A stretch of 64,000 bases of DNA, from contig NGBS01000888.1 of assembly GCA_002245135.1 (NCBI GenBank), positions 62,001 to 126,000 of the forward strand. The letters are read 5' to 3'. The DNA is from Proteromonas lacertae (Eukaryota > Sar > Bigyra > Opalinata > Proteromonadidae). Shown one piece after another: positions 46,889 to 58,660 of the stretch (position 1 is its first letter; each line of letters begins with the position of its first letter). The notes beneath the pieces are model-generated. The model ran no database searches, was not told where the DNA came from, and worked only from the letters and a program-made list of their open reading frames with translations. The translations under genes were made by a program, and so were the position numbers.

Positions 46889-47851
46889 TTATATGACATC
46901 AAAAATTTGGTTGGATTTTAATATTATATAGTCACTTGCTTCTTTAACTAATACATTTAGTTGAATGAATACATTTTCAAAATTTGATATTGGTTGAGTA
47001 TTTTGTTTAAGTCCATGTGAAATCATTTGTGCATTTACTAAATCATAGAAATATCCATGCTTTGGAAATATTGAGTTAATTATTGTAATATTTTTTTCTT
47101 TTATTCTGATTAATATTTTAGATTTTGGACCATTTAATAAGTTTTCTAGTTCTAATATTAATTCATTATCTCTAAATTCATAATGCCAATCTTGATAATT
47201 TTGCACTATTTCTATAATTCTATCTGTTTCAGTCTTTCTTTTTTTATAACACCTTGAATCTATGATTGTTGTTTTATTGGATTGTAATGTGTAATTACCA
47301 GTGTTATTTAAATTAACAACTTCTGAATTCATCTTTATTGGGCAAAATCTTGAATATGATTCAGCTCCATAGATTTCTTCATCCCATTTTAATCTATTCT
47401 AAAAACATATGAAATAAGTTATAAAAAATACAATATAATCTTCTATGAAATAATTTTCATCAGGATATTCCTGTATATCACTTAATTCTATTGTAATAAT
47501 ATTATCATTATTAAAATTTCTTTCCGATTCTTTCACATTTGTTTCATTATTATATTCTATCTTTGTGTGATTTATTTTAGCAGTAGATTTGTGGAACAGA
47601 CTTTCACCATAAATATAATCGCTTTCAGGTAATTTATCATACTTGGCGGATTCTTCTATTTCTTCCTATAAATATTTTATACCATTACTATATAAATATA
47701 CAATAATTGAAGTAATTGGATGTACAATTACTTCAATTGGTGGGTAGAGCGGCTGAAGAATCTTATTACTTGGCCTTTTCATTGATACATTTATGTTTGA
47801 TATATTACCCTCGCCTATTATTGAACGACCACCTCCTTTATGTATCATCAT
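46889..47851 (-). CDS. Unknown protein, three exons (right-arm copy)
   Basis: Mirror of 41641-42603 with the same exon limits and encoded protein. See that entry for the description. No difference was noticed. Confidence 0.6.
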
Positions 47852-48102
47852 TCTGTAAAAATGTTAAAATAAGATGTTAGTTTCTATCCAAATTACCATA
47901 ATGAGATATACTTAAGAAGATGTATGCCTTTTAATACTATAGAACTATCAAATAACAAAAATAGCAGTCTAGATAAAACAATTGTAAAACTTGGCTCGAG
48001 CTTCTTAATATATGAAAGGTCTAAATTAATTTTCATTCGTTATATAAAAATTTCATAAAAAATTAGCCTCAGCTAAATTTTTGCTAAATTTTCGATTTCA
48101 TC

Positions 48103-48429
48103 ATGAGCTCAATTTTGTTGAATGTAAATATTGGTCAAACAGTAGATTATCAAATTATGTACTCAGATTCAAATAGAAATCATACTATTGACAATGATTT
48201 TTACATTGATCCTAAAGAACGAGTATATAGAAGACATTATTATTGCATTATTGTTTAGGTTATTGTAAATGAATTTAAAACGATAGGAATAGGTGAAAAT
48301 GGGATGTTTATTGCAATTGTTAAAGATTCTAATGAGAATACGTTGTTAATATCAAATGAATCTATTCATTTCGAGTATCTTAGCAAGAATATCAATTATG
48401 AAAGCTATGTTCAGAAATGTATAACTTAA
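48103..48429 (+). CDS. Small unknown protein (right-arm copy)
   Basis: Mirror of 41063-41389: ATG at 48103, a 36-nt intron starting GTATATAG, stop at 48429. The HMG-box gene begins 35 bp downstream in the same direction. Confidence 0.58.
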
Positions 48430-48463
48430 TTTCTACATTGACTCAGTAAAATCTCTACATTAT

Positions 48464-49636
48464 ATGTTTAGTTTTACAATAATAATATCTAATGGATACA
48501 ATGTTTATAAGGTTAAATATGATTCATCAAAAGGATATAAGATTAAAGATTTATCATCAAATTTATATTACTTTTCATACAAAAAGATTAATAAGAGTAA
48601 AAGTAATATATGGTCATTAAGGAAAGTATGGTCAGCAATGATAAACAAGATTGAAGGAAGTAGTAACAAATCGAAAAAGATAATAGAAATAATAAACAAT
48701 AAGATATTTGATGAGAAAAATAACAGTTATAATGTGATTGTCAAGAATAATTCAAACAATATAGAAAGCTGTTTTTATTCCTTATATAAAATGGAAAAAA
48801 AAATTATAAAAGAATTTATCATAACAAATGTGATTCGAGAATATTCTAATTATTTAATGAATAAATCAAAGCCAATGACTAAGGGATTAGTATCTCCACC
48901 AATATGTGCATTTAATGTATATGCAAAATACTCAAGAGAAGAAATAATAAAAAAGTATTATACAGGCGATTTAAAAGATAAGAGTAGTATAAATAAGACT
49001 ATTGGTAAATTATGGAATAATATGTCAGCTTGTAAGAAACAAAAGTATATAATAACATTATTCATTCTTCTTTATAGATATGAAGAATTTTCCTACTTAG
49101 ATAAGATTAGATATTACTTTGAGAATCAGTTATACATAGATGAATATCCAGATTTAAGTGAAATGCAACTTCCACTCGGATATAAAGAATTTTTAAAAAA
49201 GAAAAACAATGAAAGTTTAAATGAAAATAGAAATAGTAATAAAAGAAAAATAGATAATGACATTTGTCAAAACAATCCAGCAAAGAAAGCGAAAGTAAAT
49301 GAGTTTAAATCACAAACAGAAATAACAGAATTATCTTCAAGTAATGTAATATCAAAAGAATTTAAAGTAAAATCTGAATATATATGTTACAATTGTGTAA
49401 AATCAATAGCAGAGGAAAACACAATAAAGCTTAGTTCAAAAACAGAAGATGATTTTCCTTATTTTGAATTCATAATTGATGATAATGATTCATTCGCAAG
49501 ACAAGTTACTTTATTATCCGATGAAGAAGATGAAATTTTTTCAGATTTATTACCAATTCCAGATAATAGCAATAATAAGTCCCTATTCTATTCGTATTTA
49601 TATTCATGTGAACATTTTAATTATTTTAATTATTAA
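48464..49636 (+). CDS. HMG-box-like protein (right-arm copy)
   Basis: Identical in sequence to the product of 39856-41028 (390 residues). See that entry for the motif evidence. Confidence 0.63.
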   Translation: MFSFTIIISNGYNVYKVKYDSSKGYKIKDLSSNLYYFSYKKINKSKSNIWSLRKVWSAMINKIEGSSNKSKKIIEIINNKIFDEKNNSYNVIVKNNSNNIESCFYSLYKMEKKIIKEFIITNVIREYSNYLMNKSKPMTKGLVSPPICAFNVYAKYSREEIIKKYYTGDLKDKSSINKTIGKLWNNMSACKKQKYIITLFILLYRYEEFSYLDKIRYYFENQLYIDEYPDLSEMQLPLGYKEFLKKKNNESLNENRNSNKRKIDNDICQNNPAKKAKVNEFKSQTEITELSSSNVISKEFKVKSEYICYNCVKSIAEENTIKLSSKTEDDFPYFEFIIDDNDSFARQVTLLSDEEDEIFSDLLPIPDNSNNKSLFYSYLYSCEHFNYFNY

Positions 49637-49713
49637 TGTATGTATGTTAATATCTTCCATTAGTCTATTATTTTCACTATACATTACATAATTACATAAT
49701 GCATCTATTCATA

Positions 49714-49764
49714 CTATGTTCTTATTATTGACAGCAAATAATTAACTCTAATAAAAACTTCAGA
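49714..49764 (-). pseudogene. Relic last exon (right-arm copy)
   Basis: Mirror of 39728-39778: a 16-residue leftover similar to the end of the small helical gene at 46094. Its presence in both arms shows that the relic is older than the inverted duplication. Confidence 0.55.
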
Positions 49765-49894
49765 GTACAGCTTTGATGTTTTTATTATTTTTTTCAAAAA
49801 ACAATATCAATAAATTTAGATTATTATATTCCTGGTTACAGAAAAGACTCCTTCTGGAACTATATCCTCCTTTTGTCCTATCCCCTTCTCTACC

Positions 49895-51714
49895 TCATAT
49901 ATGATTATCACTTAAATTGAGTTTTACCTTTTCCTTAATATTTTTTAAACCATCCACAAAACATTTTAATCCAATTATAGATAACCCCATTTCTATTATA
50001 ATTAAATATAATTAATATACTAGAACAATCTATTCTATTTTTATCATCTTTTAATAAATACAAATATGGAGATAATATTTTCATTCCATCATCTCCTATC
50101 TCATTTCCACTTAAAAGAACCTCTTCAAGATATGTTAATGATAATAAATTATTAATCAATATTTCTATACTTTCATATGTAAGTTTATTATCTAACAATA
50201 TATAACATATTATGTTATACTGCTCAAATCAATCTTCCATATTTCTCTAAATTCATTAAACCTAATAGAAATGAAGGATTTAAAAAAATCATCATCCATT
50301 TCTAAACTATTCAGATTCAATTGACCATAATTGATATATTTGAGTAATTCTGGAATTTCTTTATCAATCAGTAATTCTTTATTATTTCCATTTAATTCAA
50401 ATACTATTTTAGATATAGGAAATTTGGAAAATAAGGTTTTTAATCCATTGGAATGAATACTATGGTTATATCTAATATCTATTCTTCTAAGTTTTGGATA
50501 TTTTAATAATTCTTGTGATAATAATATCATCGATTCATCATTTAAATTCATTTGACAAAGGTTTAGTTTATTTTCTTTGTTGATCAATAAATGTAGATAT
50601 GGTAATATTAATTTAAACCCTTTTGAACTAATTGGATTATCTATTTCATAATAGCATAAGCAATATATACTTTCAAGGTTAATATATTCCAATTTCATTA
50701 ATGGAATTGATTTTGTAAAGGATTCAACAAAACGATAAGTAAGATTACAATGCGATAAATCTAATTCTCGAAGATTTAATAATTGAGTAAAATATGAGAA
50801 AAATAATTTTTCATACTTGAGTGGAATATTTATACCAAATTTGAGTTTTGTTGGATTTATTAGTTTTAGCATTCTTAAACAGAAATTAATTCCTTCTTCG
50901 CATAAACATACACATTTTGAATCTATTTTTACTCTTTCCTTATCTCTTCTATATACATTAACATTGAATATCATTTCATCCAAATAACATTCTCCATATC
51001 TGCATTTATGATATTTTTGAAACTTTAGTTTGTCTTTTATAGATTCATCTTCTTTATACAATTTCATCATCAATAATATTGATAATATTCTTTCGTTTGG
51101 TTCATTGTTGTATGATTCAACTAAAGCATCTCGATTTTCATCATATTTATAACTTTGGAGATAATATTGGGATGGATAAACTATTGGAAATCTAACAATA
51201 CTATAATCAATATTATGCAATGTTTCTTTTCTTTCATTATATTTCATTAGATTATGATCTGAACCTTTTGCTATTTTACTCATTTTTATCATTTTTTTCT
51301 TCAATACATTTAAGTAGAAACTATATATTTTCGATTTATTATAGATGTTGTCATCTCTTTCACGCATTATATTATAAAGCTTCAAATTACTATTTGATGA
51401 GCCATATTCACTTAATATTATGATATTTGCTATAATTTGTGTTTGAAACGGATAAATAGAAGATGAACAATAATCCATCATATTATTGTTGTTTTCACAG
51501 TATTTTAACATCTTCTTCTCTAGTATCTCATTAATAGTAAGTAGTTTCATCTTCTTCATATCTTTTATATATTTTGCTTCAAAATCTACTTCAGTATCAC
51601 TCTTTACTACCCGCTCTTTTATCTATCCGATATATTAAATAATAATACTTCCAATTTCAGTATGTGATATTTCAATAACTCTTCCATACAATGAAATTTG
51701 GGTGAAATTAACAT
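49895..51714 (-). CDS. Degenerate pseudokinase-LRR protein (right-arm copy)
   Basis: Mirror of 37778-39597 with the same start exon, introns (29 nt near 50192-50220) and stop. It carries the same loss of the kinase C-lobe. Confidence 0.7.
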
Positions 51715-52093
51715 TTTTGAAAATTGAGTCGTTTCAGTTATTGAATATTCTTTTTCTTCTTTTCTTGTTTAATTACCCATATTTTAAATTTTTCCAACAT
51801 CCATGATATACTTCCGCATATTGTTGATGCAATTATAAACCTACTTCATTTCTACTCATTTCTTCTGTTTATTTCGTCTATTCCAATAAATTATTTCATA
51901 TCTTTGAGTAATCATGGTAAGATTAATTATATCATTTTATTTGCTTAGAAATCAAGAAAAACAATTTTGTTTCAAAATATTTAGTCGTTTCATTTTTGAC
52001 TTTTCAAAAGAACATGATTATATATAGAATTACATAAATTACACATTTGTAATTGTTTGAATATTGTTTCATTACAAAAATATTAATAAATAA

Positions 52094-53254
52094 TCATATA
52101 ACTAAATATGCTTCATTCATACTTCGACAAACTGGACATTTATCTACTTCTTTTATACATTCATCACAGATGATTTTATGTCTACAACCTACAAATATTG
52201 TATTTACTTTATTTGTCAAACAAATTATACAATCATCATCTTTCTCTGTTTTACTACTTCTCTTTTCTTCACTCTTTGTTACTATTGGTTCAACTATTGT
52301 TCTAGTTTCAGTTTTACTTTCAGTAGTTGTCATTATTATTGGAGGTGTTATTTCAGTTGTATTTATATTTCCTACTGTTGTTCTTGATGTAACATTATTA
52401 TTTTCAGATGATTGGACTTTATCATTATTACTATCAATTACACTCAGTGAATTAGTCAATAATGGAGAAGTAGAATGACTATTACACAATGGATCAGTTA
52501 CATTTATATTAAATACATCTCTTGTATTAATCAACATCCTACTATTACTATGATTATTATTATTATTATTAGATTGAGAATTTTCTTCATTTACTACACC
52601 CAATGGTATTACTTCCATTCCACCTATTTCTCTTTGAGATATTCGGATTGTCTTTATAATTATCTTCTTCATATTAATGGTAATAATATTTCTTCATCAG
52701 TATATCCATTCAATGGTTTCAATACTGATTTTATTACATTTACTCTTTCATTTCTATCAATATAATGAGTAACATTCTTAAATTCAACTCCATAAAAGAA
52801 TTGTATTGATATTTCTTTATTTACATACATTTCCATTCTATGCATATCATTTTCGGTTTTGATTTCGGATATATACGTAAAAGGAATAGATATTGAAGGT
52901 ATCACTACTATTGAACGAGATTTACAACTTATCAAATCCATTAAATGAGTTTCTGCTATTGACTCCAGAGTAGATCTATCACAATACAAATCACTACTAT
53001 CTAGAATCTATTCAAATGTTATATATTTTATTATACGATTGGATTTCGAAGTGATCGACTTTAATAATATGTATATCTGATTTTGAATAAGATTTTAAAT
53101 AACACTATTAAATCATAATATTCATTATACAGTATAAGAAAGACAATATAAACAACACAAAAAAGACGTACAATTCTTCAGGTGTAATATATTTGGGTAA
53201 AACATCTATACTTATTAAGTTTTTATGACTTGAAACTCCGAAATCAAAGTTCAT
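52094..53254 (-). CDS. Membrane-associated RING E3 ligase (right-arm copy)
   Basis: Mirror of 36238-37398, start at 53254. It shows the same ATGA overlap (near 52669-52672) between the membrane-proximal frame and the RING frame, so that feature is not a random error in one copy. Confidence 0.66.
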
Positions 53255-53411
53255 TCGTTATAAAAATCAAAATTTAATATCAAACTATGTTTGAACTTTC
53301 TGAAACGATATAATTTGTTTTATTCTTATAACTCAGCCATTCTTTATCAAACACATTATATTATCATCATTAACAAATACACAAACATTAACATCAACAA
53401 AACTTAATATT

Positions 53412-53618
53412 TTATTTACTTTTATAATAATTACCCCATTTACCACTGTTTTTACTATACCAATCCATTGGATAAATTGCTTTATATTCACATTCACCAA
53501 TACAACAATAAAACTCATAGGGAGTTAAAACTGGTTTGGAAAAGCCAATTCCCCAATCTATACACAACCTTGGACAAGCTATTTCTATCCAATAATCAAC
53601 ATCATCAAATAATGTCAA
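53412..53618 (-). pseudogene. DPH1 last exon (right arm) with its splice acceptor
   Basis: [19 protein letters not shown] to the stop, preceded by the intact CTAG acceptor and part of the (TA)n intron. The match with the native gene ends in that TA run at about 53655. Compared with the native exon it has Thr to Ile in DWGTGFSK. Confidence 0.85.
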
Positions 53619-53868
53619 CTAGATATTATACACATAATAGAATATATATATATTAAGTAAAATATTGATAGACATTGATTTTCACAAAACCTTATTGGAT
53701 TTTTAATTATTGTGTCATTATATAGGTTTATGAATGTGTGAAAACTACAAATAAAATGACAAAAGTCGAAAAGTATGTCATTTGCCTAACTAAGGTTTTA
53801 ACAAAACACAAATATAAACCACAAACCTTTTTATATAAAATAAATTCTAAATTCATAATACTTTTTCT

Positions 53869-53910
53869 TTATTGTTGTTGTGGTTGAAAAAATGGAGGTT
53901 GTTGTAATGG

Positions 53911-53942
<32 letters not shown>

Positions 53943-55700
53943 GATCAATTACAGGAATAGGTAAGTTATTATCTGGTTGTACTGGTGTAAATGGTGGTGG
54001 TATAAATCCTGGCTGTGATTGTTGTGGTGGTATAAATCCTGGTTGTTGAGGTGGTTGTGCATCTCCTGATTGTGGTATAAATGGTGGTGGTTGGTTATTT
54101 GGTGGTGATTGTGGTGGAATATATCCCATTGGTTGATTTGGTACATATACACTTCCACCAGGATAGATATATCCAGAAGGCATACCAGGAACTGCACCAG
54201 GCATTGCACCAGATACTGGATTAAATGGCATGTTTTGAGCTGTCATTGGAACACATTGACATATATATTCCCAAAATTGTTGATCTTCAACTATATTCAA
54301 ATTTAACAATCCTTCTAAACATTGAAAATCATTTGCATAACATACCTGCTTTAATCTTTCACACATTGTAACAGCATCTTGTTCTTTTAATACACCATAA
54401 TATTGCAATATTGTTACTAATTTTGCACTTCCTAACTTATCTCTTAATGCTTCTGCATCTACACAAATATAAAAATAATTGATTAAATACATTTCATTGC
54501 AAACAGTAAAAAACATTCTAATACATTGTTTTCTGTATAATTCAATTGATGATCTTTAGTTACTTTATCATATAAAATTATAAGTCTAGTAAAACTGTCA
54601 ATAAAATCTTGTGGTTCTTTGAATGGTTCTTCAATTTGACATTCTAATAAAATAGTCAAACAATTAATAAATGTTTTATCATTTGTTTCTTTATCTGTTA
54701 CAATTGGTAATATAAGATCAACTAGATTTCCTATTTTCTGTAATGTCTCTTTCATATTCTCAGGTAAATGAAAAGCATTTTTATCACTGTTATATAATTC
54801 AATCAAACAATTATTAATACTATCAGTAGAACTTGGTTCTATTCAAATTACATTATATATATAATATACTAAAATAAACTCTATTTACTCTTGTAGATTC
54901 ATCAGTATCTTCATACAATCTTAAACGATATAATTCACGAATACAATCATCTCCATAATGTATATATTTTATTATATTCTTTATATTCTCTGTAAATTCT
55001 TCAGCTTCATCACCTGAATATCTTTTTCTCATTTCATTATAATATTGTAGAATTCTGTCCAACAAATACTTTTCTGATGGAATGATCATATTTTCGATTT
55101 GACAGATATAATACAATTCTTGAACAGATAATAGATAAATATGATCTAAAACAATAAAACAAATGATTATACTGTTGTCAAAATATATATGACCATGTTG
55201 TACTAAATATTCTACCATTTTTTCTTCTACTCTATCAACGTTTGTTAATATCTCAAGATTCTTCAGGAATTGAGTAACAATTTGTTCATTGATATTAGCA
55301 ATAATAAATCTACAATTAAAAATCATGATTATACTCTGAGGTTTTACTACTAAGTATATCTATTTGGAGTACAACTGCTGCAACTAGTAATTCTATACAA
55401 TTTGCTACAGAAATATCAACTTTTGCTCCACCTAATAATCTCATACATTGTTCAAATGCAGCAGGTGATACTCTTTCAATCATAATTTGATTACTACCAT
55501 TAGATGAGTCAATCATGGCTTTTAAATATGAGTTAGTGATGGATATAAATTCTCTATTTCCTTTAAATATCTTCCCATTAACAATAAACTCGACATTACC
55601 ATAACCATTGTTTATTAACTCATATATATATCTAATACATTAGCAGTAAGTAATAATACCCATTTATAGGTCTATCAATTACAACATAACTATCAGACAT
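53869..55700 (-). CDS. BTB-BACK protein with Gln/Pro-rich C-terminus
   Basis: Starts MSDSYVVIDRPIN at 55700. After a 28-nt intron, NNGYGNVEFIVNGKIFKGNR is a BTB domain start, with PAAFEQCMRLLGGAKVDIS. A BACK-like helical part (LLSVQELYYICQIENMIIPS) follows, then a domain with LGSAKLVTILQYYGVLKEQD. It ends in a Pro/Gln-rich tail with repeated PGFIPPQQ-type units and 11 consecutive Gln (near 53910-53942). About 520 residues. Likely cullin-3 adaptor or scaffold; no kelch blades. The tail is low complexity and evolves fast. Confidence 0.75.
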
Positions 55701-55939
55701 CTATAAAAGAAGAAATTTTAAAAAATGTGAAAAAATCTTCAATTCTATTTTGACAATATTACTTATTTACATATCACTTTTTACACCACTGCTACATTGA
55801 TTAACTCAAGACAAATACACTATTTATGCTTAGAATATGCTAATTCATATTTCATTTATCAATAACAACATATTCAATAAATTAAAAACGAAATTTACAT
55901 TAACTATCAACTAATTTCTTTATCCATATTCATTACATA

Positions 55940-56407
55940 TCATTCATTAAGATCTAATTTATTCATACAAGCGATATTATCATTTTTGTTACTTAAAAGT
56001 GTTGGAGTAGCAGCAATTCTAGAAGTGAAACCAGCTATATTATCTGAGTTAGATCTTTTGGGTGGATTAAAGCGTATAGGAGAAGAATATTTTCTCATAT
56101 CACTAGAATTCGACATTTGATTAACTGATTGAGTAGATATTGGACTGACATTCTTTTCTAATGATTCTTTCTTTCTGTGAAGTTTGCATGAGTTTAATAT
56201 ATGTCTAAACAAATAAAATTGATAAAAATACCCTTCTGGAGTAAGTTCTGAATCTTCAATCTTATAGTGATGATTTCCTAATGCACATAAAACATAGATT
56301 CCCTTTTCATTGACTTTCCAATCAATACCAGAGGAAAGTAATTCTTGTGCAGTTAGTTGAGTGTGTTGAAGCAACTTATCTAGCAGTTTCACAACTTTTA
56401 ATGACAT
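55940..56407 (-). CDS. Small unknown protein, 155 residues
   Basis: One exon, MSLKVVKLLDKLLQHTQLTA to the stop at 55940. The first 80 residues look folded (LSSGIDWKVNEKGIYVLCAL, EGYFYQFYLFRHILNSC). The second half is Ser/Asn/Arg-rich (RKYSSPIRFNPPKRSNSD) with SP sites that could be phosphorylated. No family recognised. Confidence 0.55.
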   Translation of the reverse strand: MSLKVVKLLDKLLQHTQLTAQELLSSGIDWKVNEKGIYVLCALGNHHYKIEDSELTPEGYFYQFYLFRHILNSCKLHRKKESLEKNVSPISTQSVNQMSNSSDMRKYSSPIRFNPPKRSNSDNIAGFTSRIAATPTLLSNKNDNIACMNKLDLNE

Positions 56408-56518
56408 ATTGAAGCTTTATAAATGAGATATGATAAAAAGAAAAAAACAAACGATTATGACACACTAATGTAAATTACATGTCAGATATTTAAAAACCTT
56501 AAAAACACTCAAATCAAA

Positions 56519-57258
56519 TTAATACATCTGTTTAGATAAATTAACCAACAGATTCACATAATTTGGATATAATTTAATAGTATTAAATGAAGTGATCAAT
56601 CCATTCAATAAATGAATATTTTTTGGTTTAATAATTCTTTGTAACATATTAATAGCATCACATTGAATAACTTCTGGATATTGAAATATCATTATGACAT
56701 TATCTCCTAATACATTTACCATTTCATCACAATAACTATTTTGTAAAAATAATGTAAAACAGAAGTAAAGGTGATTCATGCATATATTATTTGGTTTATT
56801 ATTATAAACATATTTCAATCTATCAAATACTACTCTTTCTATATTATTGATCACTTTTAGTTTTAATTCAATTGAAAAACTTAACGCTAATAAATATATT
56901 TTATCATCTACATGTTCTTTATCCAATTTTAATAATGAAACTATATTGTTATGAGTAGAACTATCTTTTGATAAAATATTGAAGTCTTCTTCTATTCATT
57001 ATTACTTATACAATAATTATACTTGATAAATGATATTTATCTTTATTCTCAGTTCCACACATATTAATCAATATCTTGTCGATTGAATTGTAATATGGTT
57101 CTAAAATAAAAAGTGAATATATATATATATATATATTATACGATAAACTATTCTTGGAATTATTATATTCATATTTGAAGCATTATTATAAACTTCATTC
57201 CATATTCCTTAAACCCATAATTAAACACATCAGGATAGTGAATTAAATCTATTCCCAT
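56519..57258 (-). CDS. Armadillo/HEAT-like helical protein
   Basis: Starts MGIDLIHYPDVFNYG at 57258. It continues after a one-base break near 57210 (GGGTTTAAGG) as IWNEVYNNASNMNIIIPRIV, then a (TA)n intron (57100-57140), PYYNSIDKILINMCGTEN, an intron and a final exon of helical repeats to 56519. The helix pattern is importin/ARM-like. It may be kin to the gene at 46094. The break may be a sequencing error. Confidence 0.55.
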
Positions 57259-57290
57259 TGAAAATTTATAATAATTACTATAATGATTAT

Positions 57291-57781
57291 GTAGTATACA
57301 ATGGTTATGTACAGAAAGATTGTTATTCAGCCAATCCAAAACCAGAATTTATAAGATATATTTGTGATAAAAAACATATCATTTTGTTATATCTTTTTTT
57401 AAAATAGATTCGTATTAGCATTGTTTTAATTCATTTTAAGCAAATAAATCAGTAGAATATGAAGTGATCGATAAACCTTATGCAATATCAAACAATGAAA
57501 GTATTTGTGAAGTTAAAGTAAGTGGATCAATATTGCATGTTAAGAAATTGAGTGATAAAACATCAAAATTGACATTAAAATTTAAATGTAAACTAAATGG
57601 AACTGTGAGAATAGATGTGGTATATAAAATTGGTAGAAGAGATAGAATTAATAACTCAACTACATTTTCGATATTGAAAGATTGTTACATAAAAAAAAGA
57701 GAAGTGAATGAGATTCACTATTTTGCTATTCCTTCATTGGTTTTAGTTGTTGTTTTATATATTTTATTATTTATTATTTAA
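57291..57781 (+). pseudogene. 3' fragment of a type I membrane protein gene
   Basis: Coding-like pieces YNGYVQKDCYSANPKPEF (57310-57370) and NKSVEYEVIDKPYAISNNES through FKCKLNGTVRIDVVYKIG, then one membrane helix (FAIPSLVLVVVLYILLFII) to TAA at 57781. No start codon or signal peptide is found; the neighbouring divergent gene starts only ~30 bp upstream. Splicing between the pieces is not canonical. Probably a truncated copy of an ectodomain protein. Confidence 0.5.
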
Positions 57782-58004
57782 TAAAGTACTTTAAAATGTT
57801 TTTATACCTCTAATAACAATAAAAAAATATAAATATTACTTTATTACAACTAAATCAATCACAATTATAGAATGAGTAATTGCAGAGTTTAAATATATGA
57901 AAAGTGGTAATGTATAGAATATAAACATATGTGATTTCAGTGTCTAAAAGAACAAAATAAGAATATACAACATAAACTCTTAAAAGTCCTGAAGAATTGT
58001 GTGA

Positions 58005-58061
58005 ATTAGAATGTAATGACAAATGTGTAATAATATTACACTTCTCTCATTCAATTCTAAT
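58005..58061 (+). ncRNA. Possible nested hairpin RNA
   Basis: Outer 8-bp stem ATTAGAAT (58005-58012) with ATTCTAAT (58054-58061), and inner stem GTGTAA (58025-58030) with TTACAC (58036-58041). Such stems are common by chance in AT-rich DNA, so this is only a candidate. Confidence 0.2.
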
Positions 58062-58356
58062 CCTTTATTCCCTCAAAACTGTTTAATAGTATATTATATT
58101 CTCCTATCACAATCTTTTCTGTTTTCTGAAATCACATATCTTTAACTTATAATACACATTATCATTCTTTCAAATATTTAAGAACTCAATCTTCTCCATT
58201 CTACATCCAATAAATGTGAATGATACAACTTAGATTCTACAAAAAATGCAAAAATACTTATGTATTTGTTTATTGTAAGTCCAACTTTCTATTTGTATTA
58301 CAATTATTAGCTTTATCAACCATTTACACAACCTCTACACTGAAATTCAAATGATT

Positions 58357-58393
58357 AAACTCAAGCTTTTGAATAAAGCTTGAGTTTTTTTTT
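58357..58393 (+). terminator. Perfect 13-bp hairpin followed by a T-run
   Basis: AAACTCAAGCTTT (58357-58369), loop TGAAT, AAAGCTTGAGTTT (58375-58387), then T's to 58393. It looks like an intrinsic or Pol III-type terminator and could mark the 3' end of an unrecognised transcript from the gene-free stretch. In a eukaryote this reading is tentative. Confidence 0.35.
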
Positions 58394-58660
58394 CGATTTT
58401 AGAGTGTTATGTATGGGAAATAAAGTAAATTGAATTATGTAGAAAAATATGGTTTTAATATAAATATTTAATTAAGTAACATCTTGATCTTCAATCTCTT
58501 AATTTTCTTCTGTCATCTGTAGTGACAAAACAATCTAAACAGATATATCTATTCTTTTAAATATATCTCACACCATTTTCGTCATATTCGAATCATTAAA
58601 ATGTATTTTGAATAAAAACATTTCATAATAGATTTGAAAAAAGATATTTTATCAAAAATC

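Larger units (their letters stand above)
46767..53604. repeat. Large inverted repeat, right arm (~6.84 kb)
   Basis: Mirror of 35888-42725 around an axis at about 44746. Beyond 53604 it goes on matching the native DPH1 locus (32352-32405) up to about 53655. The right arm therefore keeps slightly more DPH1 sequence than the left. Confidence 0.92.
57790..58633. other. 844-bp gene-free stretch
   Basis: No exon is found on either strand. It contains two possible RNA-structure features, listed separately (58005-58061 and 58357-58393). The rest is AT-rich without pattern. Confidence 0.5.

Noticed and set aside
35888-53604. Inverted arms as terminal repeats of a transposon or virus
   Set aside because: No transposase, integrase, polymerase or capsid gene is seen between or within the arms; contents are ordinary cellular genes, and no target-site duplication was found.
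54109-54306. Plus-strand frame opposite the Gln/Pro-rich tail
   Set aside because: Antisense shadow of low-complexity coding sequence without any family signature.
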